Source: Bacillota bacterium (lineage in GTDB: Bacteria > Bacillota > Dethiobacteria > DTU022 > UBA8154). From it: a DNA stretch of 5,555 nt. Shown here in pieces: positions 1 through 5,555 of this stretch (positions are counted from its first letter, which is position 1; every line of letters begins with the position of its first letter). Both the position numbers and the translations under genes were made by a program. Where the stretch lies: NCBI GenBank assembly GCA_003456095.1, contig DMPF01000066.1:1-5555 (forward strand), written 5' to 3'. The notes beneath the pieces were generated by a model, which saw only the letters and a list, made by a program, of their open reading frames with translations, searched no databases and had not been told where the DNA came from.

Positions 1-38
1 CAAAAAAATCATTTTGGCCAGTTAATCGGCGCAATACA

Positions 39-60
39 TGAGCAAAAATATTACTGCTCA
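39..60 (-). other. Small inverted repeat between riboswitch and left edge
   Basis: TGAGCA (39-44) and TGCTCA (55-60) form a 6-bp stem with a 10-base AT-rich loop. It sits 17 bases after the riboswitch closing helix on the minus strand, where an expression platform would be expected. No T-run follows directly. A run of seven T on the minus strand comes only at 8-2, at the edge. It may be part of a terminator or anti-terminator completed outside the window, but this cannot be judged here. Confidence 0.25.
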
Positions 61-77
61 GGTTTACATTTACGCCT

Positions 78-178
78 GGGTGCAGGGTGCCTTTTTACAG
101 ATTAGCTTTGCGGAGCGGTCAAGGCCGTTCCCTACGTTTGATCGAGCCCGGAGGCCGCTTAAAGGCAACCCTGCACCC
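78..178 (-). ncRNA. Moco/Tuco-type riboswitch (molybdenum or tungsten cofactor RNA motif)
   Basis: Structured leader RNA that I read as a molybdenum/tungsten cofactor riboswitch on the minus strand. A long closing helix pairs 169-178 with 78-87 (GGGTGCAGGG with CCCTGCACCC). It continues through 168/88 and, past a one-base bulge at 167, through 161-166/89-94, giving 17 bp in all. Inside it, GCGG (158-155) pairs with CCGC (113-110). Read 5' to 3', the core has CCTCCGGG (154-147), AGGGAA (133-128), a small CGG/CCG hairpin with loop CCTTGA (127-116), then CTCCGC followed by AAAG (115-106). The AGGG-hairpin-CTCC-helix-AAAG order matches the E. coli moaA leader as I remember it. The 21-base segment between GCGG and AGGG forms no clear helix, so this copy is more compact than the E. 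coli one. It lies 37 bases after the regulator stop and points at a gene beyond the left edge. The plus strand has no downstream gene to control. Confidence 0.72.
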
Positions 179-214
179 CTTTTGCAGCCTGAGCTGTTGC
201 GCTCCCCATACTGT

Positions 215-1387
215 TCAAGGTTCACTGACATTTATAAATAACGGCCTGCCGTAACTTTCCCGGCCAAAGCCTTCAATGATCCGTATAGCTTGCGCCTCCC
301 GGATCCAGCGGGCAAAGCGGAGAGCCCCTTCAAAATTTACAGTTTGCACACGCTGCGGATTAACCAGCACCAAGGAAAAAACATTGCCCAGCTCTCCCTG
401 CAGCGCTGTTCCTTCCTCATTTCCCCGGTAAATTTTCATGCCGTCCGTGCTGCGGGAAAGGATGAATGTGGCCCGGTCGACAAGGGCATAGGCTATTTTC
501 CGCTGGGCAAGGCGCAGCACCCCCATGTTGCCGGCGATGCCGGAAGATACACTATACCAATCACCGCCCGGTGTCACCCCCGCCTCCTCCCAGATCTGCA
601 GCTCCTTTAAATGGGTGCCCGAGCGGTCGCCGCGGCTGACAAAGGGTGCGGCAGCGGCAGCGATACAGCGGAATACTTCTTTTACCCCATTGGCATAATC
701 AAGTCTTTTCAGGCCGGCAGTATCAACCTCCGGACCGATCAAGACAAAATCATTTGACATGACCGAAAAGATGGAGATCCCCCATCCTTCCCGCATAAAT
801 TTCTCTTCCAGCGCCGGGGCATGGGTAAGAGCCATATCCACCCGCCCCTTTTTGGCCAGCTCCAGCGCCCGCCCGCTACCGAGGGCAATATGACGCACCA
901 GTATGCCTGTGGATTGGAAAAAAGCTTCCTCCAAAATGTCCAGCAAACCCGTTTCCACCGGTTCCATGGTGCTGGCTAAAAGCAAGTGTTGTCCCGCGAA
1001 GGCTACCTCGGCCGTTTCATCAGCAAAAGAAGAAGCTTTGCAGGGTGGAGTCCTATTACTAAAATGTTCCAGCTGGAGATCCACCTCCTGCTTAAAGGAC
1101 TTATACTGCTCCAGCAACTTACTGCCTTCTTTGCTGAGTGATGTTCCCCCGCCCTCAAAGCCCCCCACCTGCCGGTGTACCAGAGTCAAAGCGAGGGCTT
1201 TCTCCGCAACGCCCACAATGCCCCAGGCATAGCGATAGGAGATACCCATTTCTGTAGCAGCACGGCTGATCGAACCGTATTTTGCGATATTCTCCAGCAG
1301 ATTGAAAAGGTCGTCACAGGAGATGCGCTTTTCCCCTTCAAGTTCCAGCGACACTTTAAAATCCCCAATGAGGTCTTTTTCCATCAT
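215..1387 (-). CDS. ModE-type winged-helix regulator fused to a TupA-like oxyanion-binding domain
   Basis: A 390-residue one-component transcription regulator, probably sensing molybdate or tungstate. Residues about 22-95 are a ModE N-terminal winged helix, with GSISRAATEMGISYRYAW (38-55) as the helix-turn-helix and GGFEGGGTSLSKEG (75-88) as the Gly-rich wing. Residues about 133-386 match the TupA family of tungstate-binding proteins, including GLLDILEEAF, ALGSGRALELAKKG, VDMALTHAP, NDFVLIGP, APFVSRGDRSGTHLKEL (227-243) and a C-terminal EGFGRESYGRPLF. There is no signal peptide, so the sensor is cytoplasmic. The di-MOP sensor of E. coli ModE is absent. TupA proteins usually start with a TTTS-like motif, whereas the equivalent here is STME (139-142). 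Two adjacent ATGs are possible. AAGGTG lies only 2 bases before the first and 5 before the second (1384), so the second is the likelier true start. The gene lies 103 bases after modC and may be read through from it or use its own promoter. The likely target is the palindrome ahead of modA. Confidence 0.9.
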   Translation of the reverse strand: MMEKDLIGDFKVSLELEGEKRISCDDLFNLLENIAKYGSISRAATEMGISYRYAWGIVGVAEKALALTLVHRQVGGFEGGGTSLSKEGSKLLEQYKSFKQEVDLQLEHFSNRTPPCKASSFADETAEVAFAGQHLLLASTMEPVETGLLDILEEAFFQSTGILVRHIALGSGRALELAKKGRVDMALTHAPALEEKFMREGWGISIFSVMSNDFVLIGPEVDTAGLKRLDYANGVKEVFRCIAAAAAPFVSRGDRSGTHLKELQIWEEAGVTPGGDWYSVSSGIAGNMGVLRLAQRKIAYALVDRATFILSRSTDGMKIYRGNEEGTALQGELGNVFSLVLVNPQRVQTVNFEGALRFARWIREAQAIRIIEGFGRESYGRPLFINVSEP

Positions 1388-1418
1388 TTCACCTTTGTGA
1401 TGCTTGTTTAATTTAAAT

Positions 1419-1449
1419 CATAGTATATCATATGTCAGGCATGAAGTAA
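1419..1449 (-). promoter_or_regulatory. Possible promoter of the regulator gene with overlapping near-palindrome
   Basis: On the minus strand TTACTT (1449-1444) and TATACT (1427-1422), 16 bases apart, form a plausible sigma-70-type promoter about 35 bases ahead of the regulator. The -10 box lies inside an imperfect inverted repeat (1419-1434, 12 of 16 positions symmetric), which could be an operator for autoregulation. It does not match the palindrome ahead of modA well. AT-rich sequence gives such matches by chance, so support is weak. Confidence 0.3.
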
Positions 1450-1456
1450 CCCTCCT
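1428..1456 (-). other. Strong Shine-Dalgarno with a four-codon mini-ORF (MPDI)
   Basis: AGGAGGG (1456-1450) stands 7 bases before an ATG at 1442, which is ideal spacing, but the frame closes after MPDI at 1428. The frame does not join the regulator's, whose start is about 40 bases further on. It could be a leader peptide on the modC read-through transcript, a leftover from an older gene start, or chance. If the promoter proposed at 1422-1449 is used, this site would not be in that transcript. Confidence 0.25.
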
Positions 1457-1490
1457 GATGATCAATCCTGCCAGTTTATCAATAATAACC

Positions 1491-2564
1491 TCAATAACGC
1501 AGATCCCTGATTAAAAATATTTTTTCCGGTGGCAGCTGCAGTTTTAACGATTGCTGCTTTTGCGGACCCGGCTTGCCCCACATTTCTTTCGGCCAAATTA
1601 TTTTAAGACAACCTCCGTCAACTGTTTTTGCCGGTTTAACGCTTATTGTTACATAATGGGGCGCTTCAATTATATTCACAACCCGGCCTTCCAAGATATT
1701 TTCGCCGTCGCCGTTTCCTGCCGGGCGGATATGATTACCGTATATGCCGATATGACTCGCGCCAGCAATTACTGTTGCCGCGGGCAAGCGCAAGCAGCAG
1801 CCCCAGTCAAGGGCTTCCACTCTGCCATCGTTCTTATTCCTGATCCTGGACAGGTTTTGACAACCCATCATGCGGGCAATCGCCAGAGTGGGAGGGTTAC
1901 TGAATATACCTTCCCTGGGGCCTACCGCCGTTACCTTGCCGTTTTCCAAAACCAGCAGATCCGGGCAAAGGCGGTAAACTTCTTCCGTATTATGACTGAC
2001 AAATACGGCTGCGCCGTGAAAATTGCCTAAAAGTACGGCCACCTCCTGCTCCATTTCTCCCCGCAGGTGATTGTCCAGGGCAGAAAAGGGCTCGTCCAGC
2101 AGTAAGACCTGCGGGCGGGGAGCAAGAGCACGGGCCAGAGCAGCCCGCTGCTGCTGCCCTCCGGATAGCTGGCGGGGGTATCTGTTTTCCAACCCCTCCA
2201 ACTTTACCAGCGCCACCATTTCCCCTATGATTCCAGCTTGTTCCTTCCTGCCTATCCCCCTTAGGCCCATGGCAATATTGCCGCTTACCGTTAAGTTGGG
2301 GAAAAGGGCGTAATGCTGAAATAAAAACCCGATCCTGCGCCGCTGCGGGGGCAGGTTTATCCCTTTTGCCGCGTCAAACAATACCTGCCCCGCCAAACTA
2401 ATCCGTCCCGCGGTAGGTCGCTCCAGCCCGGCGATGCAACGCAGGGTCATACTTTTCCCTGAGCCGGAAGGACCCAATAACCCCAGTGTTCCGCTCCCCG
2501 TTTTCAGTGACACAGTTAAACGAAAGCCGGGCAAGTTTCTCTCAATATCAACAATTAAGCTCAT
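1491..2564 (-). CDS. modC: Molybdate ABC transporter ATP-binding protein ModC
   Basis: ATPase subunit of the oxyanion importer, 357 residues, on the cytoplasmic face and paired with ModB. The nucleotide-binding domain is complete: Walker A GPSGSGKS (31-38), Q-loop glutamine 83 in FLFQHYALFP, signature LSGGQQQR (133-140), Walker B VLLLDEP (153-159), D-loop SALD (161-164) and switch histidine 191 (VFVSHN). The C-terminal part, about 240-355, has YGNHIRPA and a NILEGRVVNIIEAP stretch that look like a TOBE/MOP-type barrel, the regulatory module of ModC. Length is close to E. coli ModC (352). The ATG overlaps the modB stop by four bases (ATGA) and is preceded by AAGGAGG at 7 bases, so translation is coupled. 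The neighbours and the MOP-like tail favour molybdate over other ABC substrates, but tungstate or sulfate cannot be excluded from this subunit alone. Confidence 0.93.
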   Translation of the reverse strand: MSLIVDIERNLPGFRLTVSLKTGSGTLGLLGPSGSGKSMTLRCIAGLERPTAGRISLAGQVLFDAAKGINLPPQRRRIGFLFQHYALFPNLTVSGNIAMGLRGIGRKEQAGIIGEMVALVKLEGLENRYPRQLSGGQQQRAALARALAPRPQVLLLDEPFSALDNHLRGEMEQEVAVLLGNFHGAAVFVSHNTEEVYRLCPDLLVLENGKVTAVGPREGIFSNPPTLAIARMMGCQNLSRIRNKNDGRVEALDWGCCLRLPAATVIAGASHIGIYGNHIRPAGNGDGENILEGRVVNIIEAPHYVTISVKPAKTVDGGCLKIIWPKEMWGKPGPQKQQSLKLQLPPEKIFLIRDLRY

Positions 2565-3247
2565 AGTCTGCCCTCCTTGTTCCGGGCAAGCATCAAACCC
2601 TGGCGATTTGTCCAGTACTGCAGGCCGAGAATTGCCCCCATGGAGATGACGATAATAACGAGCACCCAGATCGCTGCCTTTGTGCGCTGTCCCGATTCCA
2701 CCAGGAAAAAAATGGCCATGGGAATGGTCTGGGTCCGGCCGGGAATGTTGCCAGCCAGCATCAGCGTGGCCCCAAATTCACCCAGGGCACGGGCAAAAGC
2801 CAGAATAGTCCCCGCCGCAATACCAGGCCAAGCCAGGGGAACAGTAATACCGGTGAATATGTTTATCTCCGGCACACCCATAGTGCGGGCCGCGTCCAGC
2901 AGATCTCGATCCACCTGTTCAAACGCTCCCAAGGCAGTACGGTACATCAAGGGGAATGCCACTACCGTAGCGGCGATGACGGTGGCGCTCCAACTGAAGA
3001 TGACCGATGTGTCGAATAAAGCCAGTATTTGTCCCAAGGGACCATGCCTGCCGAAAACAACAAGCAGCAGAAACCCCACCACAGTTGGGGGAAGGAGCAG
3101 GGGCATGATGAAGAGTCCGTCCAAGACGCTTCTCCACCGTCCACGGTAGACAGACATAAATCTGGCGGCGATCAGCCCCAGGACGAAAACGGCAAAAGTG
3201 GCCGCCAGCGCTGTTTTTAAGGATATCCAGAGGGGATTCGTATCCAT
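2561..3247 (-). CDS. modB: Molybdate ABC transporter permease ModB
   Basis: Membrane channel subunit of the importer, 228 residues, a typical ModB length. About five hydrophobic segments are visible: roughly 9-30, 44-66, 83-103, 131-155 and 193-212. The cytoplasmic EAA loop that docks on ModC is DLLDAARTMGVPEINIF followed by TVPLAWPGI (about 115-143). The stretch FARALGEFGATLMLAGNIPG (151-170) is the conserved segment of the ModB family. The start ATG shares one base with the modA stop (TAATG) and is preceded by AGGAG at 5 bases. The stop overlaps modC, so modA, modB and modC form one tightly packed transcription unit. Confidence 0.93.
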   Translation of the reverse strand: MDTNPLWISLKTALAATFAVFVLGLIAARFMSVYRGRWRSVLDGLFIMPLLLPPTVVGFLLLVVFGRHGPLGQILALFDTSVIFSWSATVIAATVVAFPLMYRTALGAFEQVDRDLLDAARTMGVPEINIFTGITVPLAWPGIAAGTILAFARALGEFGATLMLAGNIPGRTQTIPMAIFFLVESGQRTKAAIWVLVIIVISMGAILGLQYWTNRQGLMLARNKEGRL

Positions 3248-4101
3248 TATTGCTCCTGCTTCCCCGCTTTAAATATAAAACCATGCTTCTCAAATATTTC
3301 TTCTGCCTGATCGCTTTGTAAAAAAGCCATAAAATCCTCCGCGGCCAGCCGCTTGCCGCTATTGGCCACAATGGCGGCAGGATAGATTACTGGGACGTGG
3401 GATCCGGCTGGCGCTGTGTCAACCACTTTGACGGCTGTGCTGGTCAGGGCATCTGTCTTATAAACAATTCCGGCATCCACATTTCCCGTTTCCACGTATG
3501 CAAGCACCTGGCGCACATCCTTGGCCAGTACCAATTTTTGCTCCAGGGTTTCCCAGAGTCCCAGGCTGCTCAGCGCTTCTTTGGCGTAGCGGCCTGCGGG
3601 TACGCTTTCCGGGTTACCGATAGCCAGTAAGCGCACAGCTTCTCCCGCTAAGGAAGCAAAGTTCTGAATTCCCTTGTCCGCTCTGGCGGCGGGAACAATC
3701 AGGACAACATCGTTTTCCAGCAGGTCCACCCTGCTTTCCGTATAAATGAGCCCCTGCTCCTGCAGCGCATTCATTTGCCGCTCTGCCGCCGAGATAAAGA
3801 CATCCGCCGGGGCACCCTGCTCTATCTGCTGCTGCAGCGCCCCGGAAGAACCATAATTCATGACCAAAGTGTGTACAGACTTTTCTTCATAATACAATTT
3901 TAGCTCTTCCAGGACATCGGTGATGCTTGCCGCGGCAGATATGGTCAGCTCCTGAGGGATGATTTCAGCTTGCCGGTCAGCCTGTTCTCCGGCCGGGGGT
4001 GCGGCGGGTGCTTCGCTGCCGCCGCCGCAGCCGCTTAATAAAATAATTAGCAGGGAAATGATCAGGCAAAGGTGCGCTTTTTTTGTCTTTGTAATCAACA
4101 T
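3247..4101 (-). CDS. modA: Molybdate-binding lipoprotein ModA
   Basis: Extracytoplasmic substrate-binding component, 284 residues. The N terminus has lysines (5-8), a hydrophobic core and a lipobox LLSGC with the modified cysteine at 25, so it is a lipoprotein anchored to the membrane outer face, as expected in Gram-positive bacteria. A Gly/Ala/Pro-rich linker (26-50) precedes the mature fold. ModA motifs follow in order: ISAAASITDVLEEL (54-67), NYGSSGALQQQIEQGAPADV (82-101), IGNPESVPAGRYAKEAL (161-177), and VETGNVDAGIVYKTDA (203-218). Ser59, Ser85/Ser86 and Tyr214 sit in the motifs that hold the oxyanion in E. coli ModA. The ATG at 4101 has AGGAGG 10 bases upstream, slightly long but the only good site. 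First gene of modABC; the palindrome at 4134-4159 lies 32 bases before its start. Confidence 0.94.
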   Translation of the reverse strand: MLITKTKKAHLCLIISLLIILLSGCGGGSEAPAAPPAGEQADRQAEIIPQELTISAAASITDVLEELKLYYEEKSVHTLVMNYGSSGALQQQIEQGAPADVFISAAERQMNALQEQGLIYTESRVDLLENDVVLIVPAARADKGIQNFASLAGEAVRLLAIGNPESVPAGRYAKEALSSLGLWETLEQKLVLAKDVRQVLAYVETGNVDAGIVYKTDALTSTAVKVVDTAPAGSHVPVIYPAAIVANSGKRLAAEDFMAFLQSDQAEEIFEKHGFIFKAGKQEQ

Positions 4102-4133
4102 CAGCGTCTTGCCTCCTGTTCAATTTGATTTTT

Positions 4134-4159
4134 TCGTTATACTTATATAAGTATAACGA
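4134..4159 (-). promoter_or_regulatory. ModE-type operator (26-bp perfect palindrome) ahead of modA
   Basis: Each half reads TCGTTATACTTAT toward the centre (between 4146 and 4147), and all 26 positions are self-complementary. The CGTTATA arms facing TATAACG match the arm pattern of E. coli ModE operators. The site ends 32 bases before the modA ATG. Candidate -10 hexamers (TATACT, TATAAG, TATAAC) fall inside it with no good -35 upstream, so a bound regulator would cover the promoter. The fusion protein at 215-1387, which carries a ModE-type DNA-binding domain, is the obvious binder. Binding and the sign of regulation are inferred; repression by metal-loaded protein is the usual ModE mode at mod promoters. 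Confidence 0.82.
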
Positions 4160-4216
4160 TGGCTAAAAAAACAGGCATACGGCTCATGCTCGATCCAAGG
4201 TCACCTCCTCCAGCAT
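4143..4216 (-). other. Orphan Shine-Dalgarno with two overlapping tiny ORFs upstream of modA
   Basis: GGAGGAGGTGA (4211-4201) is an unusually complete ribosome-binding sequence with no ordinary gene behind it. Two small frames overlap by ATGA. MLEEVTLDRA (4216-4184) contains the Shine-Dalgarno within its own coding sequence. MSRMPVFLAIVILI (4187-4143) is hydrophobic and ends inside the ModE-type palindrome. A TTG (4198) five bases after GGAGG gives only four codons. They are relevant only if transcription starts upstream, for example near a TATAAT at 4275-4270, which lacks a good -35. This may be a leader peptide, the start of a decayed gene, or chance. Confidence 0.25.
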
Positions 4217-4254
4217 GTCTTCGGATATCCTACCTTGCATGGCGCATGCTGAGC
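4182..4254 (-). repeat. Interleaved inverted repeats around the orphan Shine-Dalgarno
   Basis: CAGCATG (4211-4217) is complementary to CATGCTG (4245-4251). CAAGGT (4196-4201) is complementary to ACCTTG (4232-4237). Their order along the strand interleaves, so they could form a pseudoknot or two competing folds, and the Shine-Dalgarno lies between the two 3' arms. A third pair, GCTCA (4182-4186) with TGAGC (4250-4254), encloses the region, and GCATG (4237-4241) with CATGC (4245-4249) makes a local hairpin. No known RNA family is recognised. Confidence 0.3.
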
Positions 4255-4443
4255 TGTAATGCTATATCAATTATAATTCTAAAAGGTATTCGGTATTCCT
4301 GCTTGTTGTAAAGATTTTTTGCGCTAACTTCAAGGATTACACGGAAAGCTGGGGCATATTAATTGTTTCTCCATCTATTAATAATAGGTTAATCAGATAC
4401 AAGGTCAGGTTAGCCAGTACAGTCCCGTGTTAGAACTTTTGAC
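4255..4443. other. Intergenic stretch with no recognised gene
   Basis: AT-rich noncoding DNA between the transporter stop and the structured region ahead of modA. It contains a TATAAT on the minus strand (4275-4270) and a short CTATT/AATAG repeat (about 4374-4386) without a T-run. I see no convincing terminator for the upstream gene and no coding frame. Confidence 0.5.
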
Positions 4444-5555
4444 TCACAAGTTAATATTACTTTGGGACAAAGAACGGGGCGTTAAGAAAAAATAGACTAA
4501 AAGAGCTGCAAAAGCGAAGATAATCGTCAGATGAAACATCAGATAGTATCCCCATATGGCAGCCACCAGGCCCCAAAGAATAGAACCTAAAGCTATACCC
4601 AGATCAAAAGCAGTCCAAAAAGTGGCATTGGCTGCTCCCCTATTGTCCGCAGCCACCCTTCGGATTGTTTCGGCAAACATCGCAAGCTGCATCGCGCCAA
4701 ATCCAATACCATAAAAAACTCCGCCGAGGATCAGGTGAACAGTGGAAGATGTCCGTGCCAGAACAAGCATGGCCAGAATTTGGGCGATGATCCCCATCAT
4801 GACAACCAGGTCACAGCCTTTACTTCCCTTTTTGTCCAGAAGCATGCCGAAATATGGGCGAGTGATAATAGAGCTTATAGGAAATGATGTAAAAAATACC
4901 CATGTGGCAGGTACGCCTTGCATAATGGCATAAACGGGCAAAAAAGAGAAGGCCGAGCTGTTGCCAAGGCAGTACAATAATATTACCAAAGCGGGCTTTA
5001 GGCCGTCTTTGTCCATAAAAACAAGCTTCGTCCTTTGCATCTTTTTTTCGACAAGTTGATATTTTATGAACAGCATTGGTATGGCGGAAATAATTACTAT
5101 AATAGAAATTGCGGTAAAGTAAAAGGAGAAAGAAAATTGGTCCACCACCCATAATCCCAGGGCTGGACCGGCAAGCAAGGCGATGCTTCCCGTAAGTGTA
5201 AAAAGGCCCATTCCTTCTCCCATTCTATGCAAGGGCACATTGTCTGACGCCACCGTATTGACAGCAGTGTTGCAGAAACCCCAGCCGATACCTCGAATAA
5301 AGCGAAGCGCGATTAAAATGGTTGCCTCAACCATTCCGATATATGCTATGGAAGGCAGTAAAAATAGAATAATGCCTCCCCAAAAAATGCTTTTGCGCCC
5401 GTATAGGTCAAGGCCCCATCCGGCAAATGGCCTGCTGAATACCGCTCCGATGGTCAGTGCAGCCAGAGGAAACCCGACAGCACCGGCAATAGTTCCATAC
5501 TTTTCCATATAAATGGGCAAAGTGGGGGCCATGCTGGTAAAAGCTAAAAACATGA
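4444..5555 (-). CDS. Major facilitator superfamily transporter, N terminus beyond the window
   Basis: Secondary transporter of the MFS, probably an exporter driven by an ion gradient; the substrate cannot be read from sequence. The visible 369 residues hold roughly eleven to twelve hydrophobic segments. Motif A is GWGLDLYGRKS (45-55), between the second and third membrane segments of the usual fold, and a second copy, FGMLLDKKGSK, appears at the matching place in the C-terminal half. LRFIRGIGWG (83-92) resembles motif B, and a Gly-rich GSIALLAGPALG (about 122-133) resembles motif C. The frame is open to the right edge. The ATG at 5553 falls within what looks like the first membrane segment, so about 20-30 residues, including the true start, are probably missing. 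Codons look more AT-rich than in modABC. It is separated from modA by 342 bases, and no link to molybdenum is evident. Confidence 0.85.
   Translation of the reverse strand, partial: MFLAFTSMAPTLPIYMEKYGTIAGAVGFPLAALTIGAVFSRPFAGWGLDLYGRKSIFWGGIILFLLPSIAYIGMVEATILIALRFIRGIGWGFCNTAVNTVASDNVPLHRMGEGMGLFTLTGSIALLAGPALGLWVVDQFSFSFYFTAISIIVIISAIPMLFIKYQLVEKKMQRTKLVFMDKDGLKPALVILLYCLGNSSAFSFLPVYAIMQGVPATWVFFTSFPISSIITRPYFGMLLDKKGSKGCDLVVMMGIIAQILAMLVLARTSSTVHLILGGVFYGIGFGAMQLAMFAETIRRVAADNRGAANATFWTAFDLGIALGSILWGLVAAIWGYYLMFHLTIIFAFAALLVYFFLTPRSLSQSNINL

Noticed and set aside
78..178. The large hairpin as a plain intrinsic terminator of the regulator
   Set aside because: The helix encloses about 65 bases with conserved internal blocks and no T-run follows it directly on either strand, so a riboswitch aptamer explains it better.
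38..241. Plus-strand 67-residue reading frame over the riboswitch
   Set aside because: It runs across the long self-complementary helix and the end of the regulator gene, and its protein matches nothing recognisable. The sequence is better explained by the minus-strand RNA.
1388..1490. Terminator between modC and the regulator
   Set aside because: Only short AT-rich symmetries such as TGATCA are present, with no stable stem followed by T residues. Read-through into the regulator remains possible.
1551..2030. Plus-strand 159-residue frame opposite modC
   Set aside because: It is a shadow of the modC C-terminal region with no recognisable family features.
2577..3149. Plus-strand 190-residue frame opposite modB
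   Set aside because: It is antisense to a complete ModB with clear family motifs, and its composition (many Arg, Ser, Pro) is typical of a reverse-strand shadow.
2919..3371. Minus-strand 150-residue frame overlapping the modA-modB junction
   Set aside because: It overlaps two well-supported genes in another frame and shows no recognisable domain.
4374..4386. CTATT/AATAG repeat as a terminator for the MFS gene
   Set aside because: The stem is only five AT-rich pairs with no T-run behind it.

Overview
The window holds a molybdate-type oxyanion uptake operon with two layers of metal-linked control. All recognised features lie on the minus strand, so transcription runs from high to low coordinates. 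The DNA most resembles an anaerobic Gram-positive bacterium of the Clostridia (Peptococcaceae or Desulfotomaculum-like). The reasons are strong AGGAGG ribosome-binding sites, a substrate-binding protein carried as a lipoprotein, and a regulator and riboswitch of types common in that group. This taxonomic placement is an inference.

Layout in transcription order. (1) 5555-4444: a major facilitator superfamily (MFS) transporter whose N terminus lies beyond the right edge. (2) 4443-4102: a 342-base intergenic region. It holds a 26-bp perfect palindrome matching the ModE operator pattern (4134-4159) and, further upstream, an unexplained stretch with a near-perfect Shine-Dalgarno sequence, tiny ORFs and interleaved inverted repeats (4182-4254). 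(3) 4101-1491: modA, modB and modC, coupled by 1-base and 4-base overlaps. (4) 1490-1388: a 103-base gap. (5) 1387-215: a regulator with a ModE-type winged helix fused to a TupA-like (tungstate-binding) domain. (6) 178-78: a structured RNA that I read as a Moco/Tuco-type riboswitch. It would control a gene beyond the left edge.

How the parts could work together (inference): ModA captures the oxyanion outside the cell, ModB and ModC import it, and the fusion regulator senses it through its TupA-like domain. The regulator would act at the palindrome ahead of modA. The riboswitch would sense the finished molybdenum or tungsten cofactor and control a biosynthetic gene or cofactor-dependent enzyme next door. 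Whether the metal is molybdenum or tungsten cannot be settled from the sequence: the transporter looks Mod-type, while the sensor looks Tup-type.

No tRNA, rRNA, insertion sequence, CRISPR array or convincing intrinsic terminator was seen.
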